This document shows, in pieces, positions 34,751 to 46,029 of a stretch of 64,000 nucleotides of DNA. Origin of the DNA: Raphanus sativus (taxonomy: Eukaryota > Streptophyta > Magnoliopsida > Brassicales > Brassicaceae). Position 1 is the stretch's first letter. Every line of letters begins with the position of its first letter. The notes under the pieces are model-generated. The model was not told the origin of the DNA. It was given only the letters and a program-made list of their open reading frames with translations, and ran no database searches. The stretch covers positions 6,324,001 through 6,388,000 of the forward strand of contig NC_079516.1 of NCBI RefSeq assembly GCF_000801105.2, in the 5' to 3' direction. A program made the position numbers and the translations under genes.

Positions 34751-36938
34751 ATTATTATTGTTTCAATCTAATAATAAATGTATTGATCTAACTATTACTT
34801 TTTGTAGGTAAATTTTTATTGTTTATGTTTCAATAGTATATATGAACAAAATATATGTAATGGAAAATATAAATAATGGAAAAAGAAATGGAAAATATGA
34901 GCAAAATATAAGTAAAAATAAGTGTACAAAAGTGGTAACAAAAGTATAAGATTTCAAAATCAAAAATATTTTTGTTAGTATTTTCAAAATTTATACAATA
35001 ATAAACATACATATTTTGATAAAATATATAAACTAATAAATATTTGTAAGAAAATTATGTCCACATATGAAATTATGTCCGCATATGCGGACAACACACC
35101 TACACACCTCCTCCTCGTTCTTCGTTCTTCGTTCTCAATGATAGCTCTTTGTCACCTTTTCTTATTGCCGCAATTATCCTTCTCAGATATGAAAAGGAAG
35201 AAGAGGACTTCTTGTTCACAGAACTGTCACCAGAAACCCACTCCTCATGTTTGATAGTCCCTCTACGAAGCTTCCCTTTTTTCCCTTATTGGCCTTCAAC
35301 GCACCCACTATCGCACTGTGAGCTTGCACTGTCTTGGCTTTGTTTTGTGGGGATTGAACCACAAGTGATTGCCTCCTTCATGGCATTGATGATAGTCTCA
35401 ATAGAAGGTTTCATGGTGAGTGAGAGGAGGTGTATGGAGTATGGATGAAGAAGGTGTATGAATTAAGAAGGATGGAGTTGAGAAGGTGTATGGATGAAGA
35501 AGCATGGCATAGTGTTTATATAGACAAAATAGAAGATGAAAGAGAGGAGACATTGATTTTTTAATTTTGAATTTGGCTATGTTAAAATGGTATCTATGTT
35601 TCTCTCGTACTATTGTTTGCGAAGTGAATTTTCACAACGGAGCTCTCACGTTAAAAGTTAGAGCGGTTAATGTCATTGTTACCCTTAATGATTTTATATA
35701 TAATTAGGAAAGAAATTTATGTTAATAATATTATACTTATATGTTATATTAGATTATAAATTAATATTGTCAAAAATATAAAGATAATTTTTATATATAT
35801 TGTGTTATTATCTGAAAGTAATATTTTTAAAAAGTTGAAGTTAAAAACGAATTTTAATTTAACTTAAATTATTTATATGTTATATTACATTATAAATTAA
35901 TATTGTCAAAAATAAAAGATAATTCTTACATATATTAAGTTGTTATCTGAAAATAATATTTTAAATTTTTAAAAATTCAAGTTAATAATACTATATTTAT
36001 ATGTTATATTAGATTATAAATTAATATTGTCAAAAATCATATATATTGTGTTGTTATCTGAAAATAATATTTTAAAAAATTATTATAAAAGTTATTTGCG
36101 AAGTGATTATTCGTAACAAAGCTCTCATGTTAAAAGTTAGAGCGGTTAATTTCGTTGTTACTTTTAATGATTTTTTATATAATTTATTATATAATTAAAA
36201 GCGAAATTTACGTTAATAATATTATACTTATATGTTATATTAGATTATAAATTAATATTGTCAAAAACATAATATATATATATATATTGTGTTGTTATTT
36301 GAAAATAATATTTTTAAAAAGTTAAAAAAATGAAATATAAAACAATTTACAATTAGATATTGTTCAATCAAAAATATTTTTGTTGTTCTTCACATGGATG
36401 CAGAGCTACCGGCTTGGTTTTTCGAGTTTAGATGAGAGCTTTTGTTTACGCTGATGACAAAAAAAAATCAATCAAAAATATTTATATAAATTTATTTTTT
36501 AAAATATTTCAAATATATGAGTATTTTTAAAATTCCAACACAATATTTTGATAACATAAATAATAACTTATTATTATAATTTTGAATTAATAAATATTTA
36601 AAATAAAAAAACCACATAGTTTCACATATAGAAAAATCTAAATTGGGTAGTTCTTAATTTATTTCTGTGAAACCATAATTGAATATTTGTGAAATTGATC
36701 GCAAAAAAAAAAACTCTTGCTATGATTTACATTAAAGTGATTTAGCTGAATATACATGAAAGTTGTGGAAATCAGGTAAATGGTTATAATGTTTCTTTAA
36801 TTAGGTAAGTGGGTATGAATCATTTGTGATATTACAATTTAGTCCACATGCAACTGTTTATATCTGTGTATAGCGTTGTTTCAGTTATTTAATTACAACT
36901 GGCCAAATGTGTAATTAACCTTTCTTTGTTTTAAACTA
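34751..36938. repeat. 2.2 kb duplicate, copy 1
   Basis: Matches 37845..40045 in the same orientation with clear divergence: by eye about 5-6% in the coding part, plus a replaced stretch of about 70 bp near 35050-35110. It starts in an ATT repeat exactly where the second contig starts. Confidence 0.9.
35207..35414 (-). pseudogene. 65-aa ORF, copy 1, with 1-nt shift
   Basis: Counterpart of the small ORF at 38315..38512. It starts with the same MKPSIETIINAMKEAITCG, then one extra base in a T homopolymer near 35338 shifts the frame. Discounting that base restores a frame to the same C-terminus (GFLVTVL), with several substitutions. Confidence 0.6.
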
Positions 36939-37742
36939 CTAGGTGTTTTGTTGCGGGCTTAATACTTTATAAAAAATATAAACAAATATACTATAATTTC
37001 AAAAACTTTAAAATAATTTTTCTCATGTTTTTAAAATATTTAATAACTAAATAAATATTAATTTCATATTCAATATCTTTTATTCTAATAAAATATCCTT
37101 TGTTACGTAAAATAAACTTAAAATATCTATATATACATAAATTATATCTATTTTATTAAAACAGAAACATTATGACTTTTTCTAGGTGGATTTTTAAATT
37201 GGACCTACTATTAGATATGATATATTTTCTGATCCTATTAACTAACAATTAATGTTAGTAAATTATTTCCTTATTCTATGCTACCTTATATATATATATA
37301 TATATATTCATTTTATCAGTTGGCCCATTTTTTTTCTATTCAAAAAAAAATATTTTATTTCCCAATTGATTTCATAACCAACATGCAGTAATGTTAAATT
37401 TGAGATTTCATAATCACCATCCAATAAGTCCATGCGATGATCACCATGCAATACATTACTCCTTAACCAATTAATTTTATATAATAGTCGTATTATATGA
37501 TATATTCAAAGTGGATTCAAATCAAACTTATTAACCCATTACTTTTTAACCAATTCAAACATGATTATATATCGGATTACCGGGTTTACTGGCTCGACGA
37601 TCTAAATTAGATTTAAAAATGTTGATTCAAACGCAGTTTTTTAAATAGACAAAATTCTTACATATTAAATATTTGTAACATTGTTAACAAAATTTTGAAT
37701 CATAAAATATTCCGCGCTTCCGAAGCGCGGGTCATGATCTAG
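36939..37742. mobile_element. Helitron-type insertion absent from the second copy
   Basis: Copy 1 is interrupted after AAACTA by 804 bp and resumes with TT just before the gap. Copy 2 reads AAACTA directly followed by TTCTTC. The insert therefore lies between A and T as Helitrons do. It has CTAG at both outer ends. The right part, 37147..37742, has a regular plus-strand Helitron structure: TCTATTTTATTAAAAC start, hairpin CCGCGCTT/AAGCGCGG and CTAG end. Confidence 0.7.
37147..37742 (+). mobile_element. Short non-autonomous Helitron
   Basis: 596 bp with a canonical 5' TC end after A, an 8 bp stem hairpin 10 bases before CTAG, and T after it. No coding capacity. Confidence 0.8.
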
Positions 37743-37744
37743 TT

Positions 37745-37844
37745 NNNNNNNNNNNNNNNNNNNNNNNNNNNNNNNNNNNNNNNNNNNNNNNNNNNNNNNN
37801 NNNNNNNNNNNNNNNNNNNNNNNNNNNNNNNNNNNNNNNNNNNN
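37745..37844. other. Assembly gap (100 N)
   Basis: A second 100-N placeholder. The sequence after it duplicates the region ending about 0.8 kb before it. Confidence 0.99.
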
Positions 37845-38314
37845 ATTATTATTGTTTCAATCTAATAATAAATGTATTGATCCAACTATTACTTTTTGTA
37901 AGTAAATTTTTTATTGTTTATGTTTAAATAGTATATATGAACAAAATATATGTAATGGAAAATATAAATAATGGAAAAGAAATAGAAAATATGAGTAAAA
38001 TATAAGTAAAAATAAGTGTACAAAAGTGGTAACAAAAGTATAAGATTTCAAAATCAAAAATATTTTTGTTAGTATTTTCAAAATTTATACAATAATAAAC
38101 ATACATATTTTGATAAAATATGTAAACTAATAAATATTTGTAATAAATATCACTGCTCACACGCTCTCAGACCCTTCAGGACTGAGGTATATCCACATCC
38201 CCGTGATTCTCCTCCCTCTGGTTGTTCTTCGTTCTCGATGATAGCTCTTTGTCTCCTTTTCTTATTGCCGCAATTGTCCTTTCTGATATGAAAAGGAAGA
38301 AGAGGGCTTCTTGT

Positions 38315-38512
38315 TCACAGAACTGTCACCAGAAACCCATTCCTCATGCTTGATAGTCCCCCTATGAAGCTTCCCTTTTTTCCCTTATTGGTTTTCAACG
38401 CACCCACTATCGCACTGTGAGCTTGCACCGTCTTGGCTTTGTTTGTGGGGACTGAACCACAAGTGATTGCCTCCTTCATGGCATTGATGATAGTCTCAAT
38501 AGAAGGTTTCAT
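38315..38512 (-). CDS. Small ORF, 65 aa, unknown function
   Basis: An open frame from ATG to stop, beginning MKPSIETIINAMKEAITCG, with a basic middle (TNKGKKGSF) and ending MRNGFLVTVL. No signal peptide, membrane segment or domain is recognisable. A TATATAAA-type box lies about 105 bp upstream of the ATG, followed by a CT-rich leader without an intervening ATG, as in a plant promoter and 5'UTR. A second copy at 35207..35414 keeps the same ends but has a 1-nt shift. I do not recognise the family; it may be a captured gene within a Helitron-rich block. Confidence 0.55.
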   Translation of the reverse strand: MKPSIETIINAMKEAITCGSVPTNKAKTVQAHSAIVGALKTNKGKKGSFIGGLSSMRNGFLVTVL

Positions 38513-38612
38513 GGTGAGTGAGAGGAGGTGTATGGAGTATGGATGAAGAAGGTGTATGAATTAAGAAGGATGGAGTTGAGAAGGTGTATGGATGAAGAAG
38601 TATGGCATAGTG

Positions 38613-38621
38613 TTTATATAG
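38613..38621 (-). promoter_or_regulatory. TATA box of the 65-aa ORF
   Basis: CTATATAAA on the minus strand, about 105 bp before the ATG. The same box occurs upstream of copy 1 near 35516-35524. Confidence 0.55.
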
Positions 38622-38707
38622 ACAAAATAGAAGAAGAAAGAGAGGAGACATTGATTTTTAATTTTGAATTTGGCTATGTTAAAATGATATATATGTTTCT
38701 CTCGTAC

Positions 38708-39420
38708 TATTGTTTGCGAAGTGATTTTTCACAACGGAGCTCTCACGTTAAAAGTTAGAGCGGTTAATGTCATTGTTACCCTTAATGATTTTATATATAA
38801 TTAGGAAAAAAATTTATGTTAATAATATTATACTTATATGTTATATTAGATTATAAATTAATATTGTCAAAAATATAAAGATAATTTTTTATATATATTG
38901 TATTATTATCTGAAAGTAATATTTTTAAAAAGTTGAAGTTAAAAACGAATTTTAATTTAACTTAAATTATTTATATGTTATATTACATTATAAATTAATA
39001 TTGTCAAAAAAAAAGATAATTCTTACATATATTAAGTTGTTATCTGAAAATAATATTTTAAAATTTTAAAAATTCAAGTTAATAATACTATATTTATATG
39101 TTATATTAGATTATAAATTAATATTGTCAAAAAATCATATATATTGTGTTGTTATCTGAAAATAATATTTTTAAAAATTATTATAAAAGTTATTTGCGAA
39201 GTGTTTATTCGTAACAAAGCTCTCATGTTAAAAGTTAGAGCGGTTAATTTCGTTGTTACTTTTAATGATTTTTTATATAGTTAATTATATAATTAAAAAC
39301 GAAATTTACGTTAATAATATTATATTTATATGTTATATTAAATTATAAATTAATATTGTCAAAACATAATATATATATATATATATTGTTATCTGAAAAT
39401 AATATTTTTAAAAAGTTAAA
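38708..39420. repeat. AT-rich module array (copy 2)
   Basis: The segment TTATATGTTATATTAG followed by ATTATAAATTAATATTG recurs about four times, spaced 100-230 bp apart, near 38830, 38975, 39090 and 39325. The head CTCACGTTAAAAGTTAGAG occurs twice. The same array is in copy 1 (35.6-36.3 kb). Confidence 0.75.
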
Positions 39421-40045
39421 AATTGAAATATAAAACAATTTACAATTAGATATTATTCAATCAAAAATATTTTTGTTGTTCTTCACATGGATACAGGCTA
39501 CCGGCTTGGTTTTCCGAGTTTAGATGAGAGTTTTTGTTTACGCTGATGACAACAAAAAAAAAATTCAATCAAAAATATTTATATAAATTTATTTTTTAAA
39601 ATATTTCAAATATATGAGTATTTTTAAAATTCCAACACAATATTTTGATAACATAAATAATAACTTATTATTATAATTTTGAATTAATAAATATTTAAAA
39701 TAAAAAAAAACCACATAGTTTCACATATAGAAAAATCTAAATTGGGTAGTTCTTAATTTAGTTCTGTGAAACCATAATTGAATATTTGTGAAATTGATCG
39801 CACAACAAAAAAAAAACTCTTGCTATGATTTACATTAGAGTGATTTAGCTGAAAGTTGTGGAAATCAGGTAAATGGTTATAATGTTTCTTTAATTAGGTA
39901 AGTGGGTATGAGTCATTTGTGATATTACAATTTAGTCCGCATACAACTGTTTATAACTTATATGAAATATCTGTGTACAGCGTTGTTTCAGTTATTTAAT
40001 TACAACTGGCCAAATGTGTAATTAACCTTTCTTTGTTTTAAACTA

Positions 40046-40980
40046 TTCTTCTTCGTTGTTTCAAAAACCATTGAAGCTTTCATCGGTCTACAACATCGAC
40101 TTTGTGTGGTGATCACATATCTGGATATTGACTGAAGAAAAAAACTAATCGGGTCTCAAAATTTGACTCCTAAAAGGCGGACCCTATTATTCCACAATAT
40201 CTGATCCTCGCTGCAACTCCATGCTATGTCGCCGCTGCGCCACATATCTGGCCGGAAAAGTTGGTGTGCGCTCGGCAACCCAGATAAGCCAGCATTTTGG
40301 ATTCTACATCTGAGTTAGTGATTTCTTTCTCTTTCTCTGTATTTTGTGTCTACGCTAGCTTTTCATCTCCTAAGACATCCAATTTTGATGCGACTTTAGC
40401 TTCAAATACATGTCGGAGAATCTGAGATTGGATTGGATTGGAATGACAATATATGTGTATTTTCCGGATAATTTTTTATATTACCGGCTAATTTGATAAT
40501 CTATCTATACATATTATACCGGTGAGTTGGCTCAGCGACCTCCTCCATCGACATACACGGTGCATCAGAACCGAGATCGTATTTTGATCCGGTTTATCTC
40601 AAAATCATAGATTTCAAAGTTGGAAAATCTTATTTCTCAAATAGAAAAGTCAGTTACGTCTCTTACAACTCCACTCTTAAGATATCAATGATTTAACTTT
40701 TCTGTGTATTGTCTTTATTTATTTACGGTGAAGAGTTGAAGAAGAAAGAAATGACTCTGTGTTATCACAAACAAGAGAAATAAAAAACTATCTAGTGGTT
40801 ATAATATAAAGATACAATTGGAATTACGAAAAAAAACAACAGTACCAAACAGTCACATACACCGGTTAGCTAATTAGAAAGTCTTTCTTCTATATATCAT
40901 GCAAATACTCTTTACATTATCTACATTCAAAATAGTTGATAACATTTATATTTATATATTTTATTATAATAGTACAAAAA
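40046..40980. other. PUB29 3' flank
   Basis: Unique-looking sequence after the duplicate. A GC-richer stretch at 40.05-40.68 kb has no supported ORF. Nothing else identified. Confidence 0.45.
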
Positions 40981-42243
40981 TCAAATTGGCATAATATGAG
41001 TGGTCTTGGTCTCGTAAGCAACCAAATCGGAATTAGCAGATGGTTTAACCTTCAAAACCTTAATCACATCTTTAGCCATTTGTCTCACCATCGGCGAGCA
41101 GTTGCTCTGAATCACCACTAACAGCTTCGTAACGCCGTTACTCCTCTCCACCGTCTCCTCCACCCTCTTATCTTCCCTGAACACATAACAGAGACACCAC
41201 AATATCGTAACGGCGTGCTCCGTCGCCGTCATCGAGACTTTCAACAGCTTCCTCACAACTCCCTCCACGCATCTCCCTCCGCAAATCTCCGATCTACCTT
41301 CTCGCTTGGACGACAAAGTCTCCAACAGTTTCAGCGATTTCTCCGTCACCGCGACGACGTTTGGTGTCTCCTCCTCCTCCGTCAGGAGAATGTCTTCGAT
41401 CTTCGCGATCGTTCTCGCTGCGATTAGTTTCGATCTCACTCGTTTCGATTTCGCGATCGTGATAAGGAATGATAAACTCGCTTCGATCAAGTTAGGATCT
41501 GACTTTGTACTTATTGTGTTGACCACCTCCCTTAGAATCTCGTCGCGTTCTGCGATCATAAGCTTCGACTGTGTGTCTAATGAGGAGATAACCTCCAAAA
41601 CCCTAACGGATTCGATTTTCGATTCGAGATTCCCGCGCTGGATGGCCCGGAGTATCGCCCTCAAGCAATTATCGTCACCATTGGCTAACATCAGATTCGA
41701 TAACCGTTTCCGATCTTTCTCACTCCCTCCTTTGGTTATGCTATCCAAAATCTTGATCGCGAGAAGAACTAGCTTGATCTTGCGTGATCCTCCGGCGATG
41801 ATATCGACGAGCATTGGTACCAGATCCTTTTTCACTGAGAGAAACGCTGATCCCTTCACGAATCGAACGATTCTAGAGAGAATCTCCAAACGGATCTCGT
41901 CGTCCTTCTCGAGGCTCAGTCTCTTCAACGACTCATTCACTTCTTCCATCGTCGGATCCGGAGGAGGAGGAGGAGAAGCGGCGGCGGCGTAACGGCCGAC
42001 GGAATCTGACCAGGCTTTAATTAGTCGTTGAAGAGTGAGATTTGGAATAAACTCCTTAGTTCGGAGAATCTGCATAGTGGCGGGGCAAGTGTTGTTGCCA
42101 CCGTCGAGCCAGCGCTGGATACTCGCACGGTCGTAAGTGACGCCGGTGCAGAGACTAACGGGAGATCTCATCACGTCGAGAGATATCGGACACTTGAAGA
42201 AGCTAGGCACAGTAATGTACGTCTCGGTTTCACCTCTCCCCAT
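40981..42243 (-). CDS. PUB29: U-box E3 ubiquitin ligase PUB29
   Basis: Intronless, 420 aa. The U-box is at about residues 11-82: VPSFFKCPISLDVMRSPVSL, GVTYDRASIQRWL, CPATMQ and IPNLTLQRLIKAW. The rest consists of helical ARM-like repeats (LEILSRIVRFVKGSAF, VRVLEVISSLD, SLKLLETLSSK, AVTILWCLC) that bind substrates. The protein should transfer ubiquitin with an E2 partner in the cytosol or nucleus. Length matches the PUB22-29 class of small PUB-ARM proteins, and the position between MKS1 and IDL4 matches PUB29. Base composition of the coding region is clearly less AT-rich than its surroundings. No lesions. Confidence 0.94.
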   Translation of the reverse strand: MGRGETETYITVPSFFKCPISLDVMRSPVSLCTGVTYDRASIQRWLDGGNNTCPATMQILRTKEFIPNLTLQRLIKAWSDSVGRYAAAASPPPPPDPTMEEVNESLKRLSLEKDDEIRLEILSRIVRFVKGSAFLSVKKDLVPMLVDIIAGGSRKIKLVLLAIKILDSITKGGSEKDRKRLSNLMLANGDDNCLRAILRAIQRGNLESKIESVRVLEVISSLDTQSKLMIAERDEILREVVNTISTKSDPNLIEASLSFLITIAKSKRVRSKLIAARTIAKIEDILLTEEEETPNVVAVTEKSLKLLETLSSKREGRSEICGGRCVEGVVRKLLKVSMTATEHAVTILWCLCYVFREDKRVEETVERSNGVTKLLVVIQSNCSPMVRQMAKDVIKVLKVKPSANSDLVAYETKTTHIMPI

Positions 42244-44067
42244 CGATTTCTACGTTTTGAAATTAATATCAGAGAAAATGCGGGAACAATAAAAGTTACA
42301 AAAAAGAGGGAAGGAGAGACAAGGATGATGATGATATTGGTAAGTGAAAGGTGGGGAAGGAAGTGAGTGGAGGTGGTTTTAAAGACAGAGTCGAACGCAC
42401 GCTTGCGTCACCTTTCAACTTTTTTTTTTCTTCGTCATAATAATATTCTTACAATGTTAAGAAAACATTCGGTCCTAGTTCTAAATATTCGCCAGACATG
42501 ACAGTTTCTTTCTTCGTATATATCTGGATGACTGGATATATACTATAGTTGTGTGTATAAATTGTTAACGAAATGAAAATCATTAACTAGATACTTCTTC
42601 TATATTATATATTACGTTAAGTTCACTCATCAAAAAAAAAATATAACGTGAAGTTTTAGAGGAAACAATTGTAGTAGATGATGATATTTTAAAATTGTAA
42701 TAAAAATAAATAGTTTTGTCTATCTTCTTGCATTCTATTTTGTTAGAGCATTTCCAATGCAAATTCCATTTTTATTCAAAATAGAGTAAAAATAAAAATG
42801 AAGTTAAAATGCTTTAATTCTACTACATTCTTCACTTCACAATGGAATTATGAACAAACAAAAAATAGATTACTAAATTTATAGAGTAAATTTTAAAATG
42901 AAATGAGATATAAAGTTGAGTTAGAGTATTTGTTACTTCATCTTCGTTTTTATTTATTTTTGGAAAAAAATAGAGTTAGATTAGAGATTTCCTTACTGAT
43001 AAATTTTATTCATGTATATAATAGATACTATTTTAAATTTACATAAAAAACTTTCTTTTTTGCAGCAAAAGATCATTTTAACTCAAATTTGAAATTAACT
43101 AAGTAACAGGATAGGAATATAATAATCGATAATAACTAATGATTTATAAAAACATTAATATTTTGACTAATAAAATTTCCATAGAATTTTCCGCCTGAAA
43201 TTCATATGTGCCTTGAATGGCATAATTCTTGTATTTTATACAAAATATTTAGAGATTCAACTAATTTTTGTTGGTCGTTTGAGTCAAAATTCAAAGTTCG
43301 TCTGCTGGCGAGTGTCTCTCTCGGTCAAATGGCGTAACCGTTAGATCTGTGGTTTTGACGAGAGCTTTGACCAACGGTGCTAATGTTCATACACGTGTGG
43401 GTTAGGAGGCCACAAGCGTGTGGATAATGATGGGACCCATATTATGCACGAGGGCCTCCGATCTCGTCGAGGGCACAACGCCCATGGACTTGGTCCACGT
43501 CTGTCTTATTTTAGTAATACATTTCTAATAGAAAAATAAAGGGTTAATGAATTAATATATAGAAACCAAACTATCATATAAAGCAACGTTATAATATTTG
43601 CGTTAACGCAGAACAAACTCCGAGTCGGCAAATACATATATATATAGAAGCTGATAGTATTGGTCATAGAGAATTATACTTTTGACATTTAAATGTGTTA
43701 AATCTTAAATGTCGTCAAACGTTAACAATTTAAGTTGTGTTGTAGCTTCCACTACGGATAAAGAAAAAAAAAGTTGTTATTCGAGTGAAGATGTTTGATT
43801 CGGGGTGGAAAGCAAAAGCGTTTTCTTTCTTGTGGATTGTCGTTTTCTGGTTACTAATATGTTTGTTAGATAATTTAACTTGTGATGAGCAATAATGTAT
43901 TCTATAGATTAGAAAAGTATCGTCCGAAGACCCATAACATTTTAGCTGTCTCAAACGTATAATATGGTTAGACTGACTAATTGTCTACTGAAGATGTATA
44001 ATTGCTTAACTAATTAGGAATTGCGTGATTATATAATTATTGAAAATAATGCAAATTCAATGGATTT
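42244..44067. other. PUB29 upstream region
   Basis: Promoter side of PUB29, then AT-rich spacer. A TTAGAGCATTTCCAATGC at about 42744 resembles a MITE terminus, but no matching right end was found. A GC-richer stretch at 43.29-43.50 kb contains an ACACGTGT G-box-like motif but no ORF I can defend. Confidence 0.45.
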
Positions 44068-44079
44068 AAGTTGGTCTTT

Positions 44080-44377
44080 TCAACCACAGAGTGGTGGACT
44101 AGTGGTGTTGAGGCAGTTATAACGCCGATAAAGATCCGGATTCGAATACTCCTTGTGGCCACGGAATGCTTTACGCCTTCCTCAAATTTAAATTTAAGCG
44201 CGACATTAGTGTTAGACATTTGGATAATGGATATTAGTAACGGCTGGTTCCGAACCAGGGATGACTACGGACCTAAAGATTGCGGAAAGCTACGGAAGTG
44301 ACTATAGACCTATGAATTACAGAAAGTTACGAAAGTATCTACGAATCTACGAGTTGCGGAACATCCCTGTTAAAAAA
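44080..44377 (+). mobile_element. tRNA-derived SINE with target-site duplication
   Basis: About 298 bp with RNA polymerase III boxes near the 5' end (box A TGGACTAGTGG, box B GGATTCGAATAC) and a short A-tail. The flanks carry a perfect 12 bp direct repeat, AAGTTGGTCTTT, at 44068..44079 and 44378..44389. Confidence 0.85.
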
Positions 44378-44389
44378 AAGTTGGTCTTT

Positions 44390-46029
44390 CTGTTTATTTG
44401 CTAATTGTTGCTTTATTGATCACGTACGGTTGTGCCATTACATAAGTTTAAAATGACAAAATAAAGGTTGTATTTAATAATAGCATCTCCAAAAAAACTC
44501 TAAGTTGCAAAACCCTATATTTGAAGTTTCGAAGTATTATTTTCCAAAAGTAAAACTTTAAACCTAAACTTCAAAATTATTTGTAATTTACTATATAGTT
44601 TTTATATTATCATAATTAATGTAGATCCATAAAACTTTTATAAATGATTAGAACATACATAAAACATATTACAACAAAACTAATTAGTGAAATCTTACAC
44701 TACAATATAATATTATAAATATAAATATATAATTAAATATTAAAATACAAGAAAAATACCACATTATTCTTTAAAAATCATTTCCGTAATACTCTATATT
44801 TGGTTACATAAAAATTGTTTGGATAATATTTTAGAGATCTTAGAGGTTCCAGAGCAATTTGACCAGACCATTAGTATTGTTGTTATATTTGAAATGTGTG
44901 TAACAATTTTTGTATTCATTTACTTTTTAAATTTTTTTATTAAGTTTCTTTTGTCATATAATTAGCACATATATAAAAAGACTACATCAATATTAATCAA
45001 AAAAAAAGATACACGAAGATATAAAATTTTACATAGAATACATAGCTAAATACTTAATTATGAGTAAAATATATGATTTATTAGTGCATTTGTTAAAACA
45101 TTTTTGTAATATTGTTGTTGTGTGGATCTAGTTTTAAAACATTTTAAGTCTTATTTTAAGGTTTTTATTTAGTCTTACGTGTAAAACTTAAATTTATGAA
45201 AACAAATATGAAATGTTATGAGATATAAATTTTTAAGAAGATTAGAATGATAAAAAAAAAATATCTAAGAGTCATATAATGTAATTGCAATGACAAAAAT
45301 GCAAATAAAAATGTGAAACTTCAAATTTAAAATTTTGAGTAGTGACACTCTATATTTAAAATTTCACTAATAAAATTTTTAAATTTTAAATTTTAAATTT
45401 GAAGTTTTGAAATTTCTTTTTAAAGAATAAAAATTTTTATATTTGAGGTTATAAAGTGTCGTTTATTTTTCTAAGTTTTTCTCACTTATAAGCGTGGTTC
45501 TGCTCTTTTTCTCTAGTATTTTCAACTGTTTTTCCATCTCTCTTGCTCCATCGATTTATTTTTATTTTTTTGTAAACTTCCACTGATTTTTTTTTGCATG
45601 AATAATTTAATTGAATGATCATATATATATATATATGTGTGTATGTATATGTATTTTTTTTTGTCAACATATGTATATGTATATATATATATATATATGT
45701 ACTCTATTACTCCTACGTTGAATTTTAAAAATACATAATTTTTTTTTATGAAACACTAAACAGATGATATAAAAATATTATTGTTTTTGTTTGGTGGATG
45801 ATGAAAGCAGGGTGACCGAAAGTTGCTGGCCTAATCGAAAAATCAAACTTAGGTGTTGAAAATATTTAGGGCAATTGCAGTGTATATACATAGAAACAAA
45901 GTTAATTAGCTGCCCAATAAAGTACTGTGGCATTTTAATATATACCGTTTATAACCCTATCTAAAAAGCACGACCTCGAAACCTAATCCCTAACCCTCTC
46001 CCCTCTCTTCTCCTACCTTTCCCCTATCT
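44390..46029. other. Intergenic, AT-rich
   Basis: No gene. Contains TA-rich microsatellites at about 45621-45640 and 45675-45698. Confidence 0.5.

Larger units (their letters stand above)
37845..40045. repeat. 2.2 kb duplicate, copy 2
   Basis: Partner of 34751..36938, beginning at the first base after the gap. It contains the intact 65-aa ORF and the AT-rich module array. Confidence 0.9.

Noticed and set aside
41306..41992. 228-codon open frame on the plus strand
   Set aside because: It is antisense to the GC-richer PUB29 coding region and has no domain features; the minus-strand frame is clearly the gene.
42744..43000. MITE with AGAGCATTTCCAATG terminus
   Set aside because: No matching inverted end or target duplication found nearby.
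44087..44170. Possible tRNA gene (box A and box B present)
   Set aside because: The boxes belong to a SINE with an A-tail and target duplications; no cloverleaf with acceptor stem is apparent.
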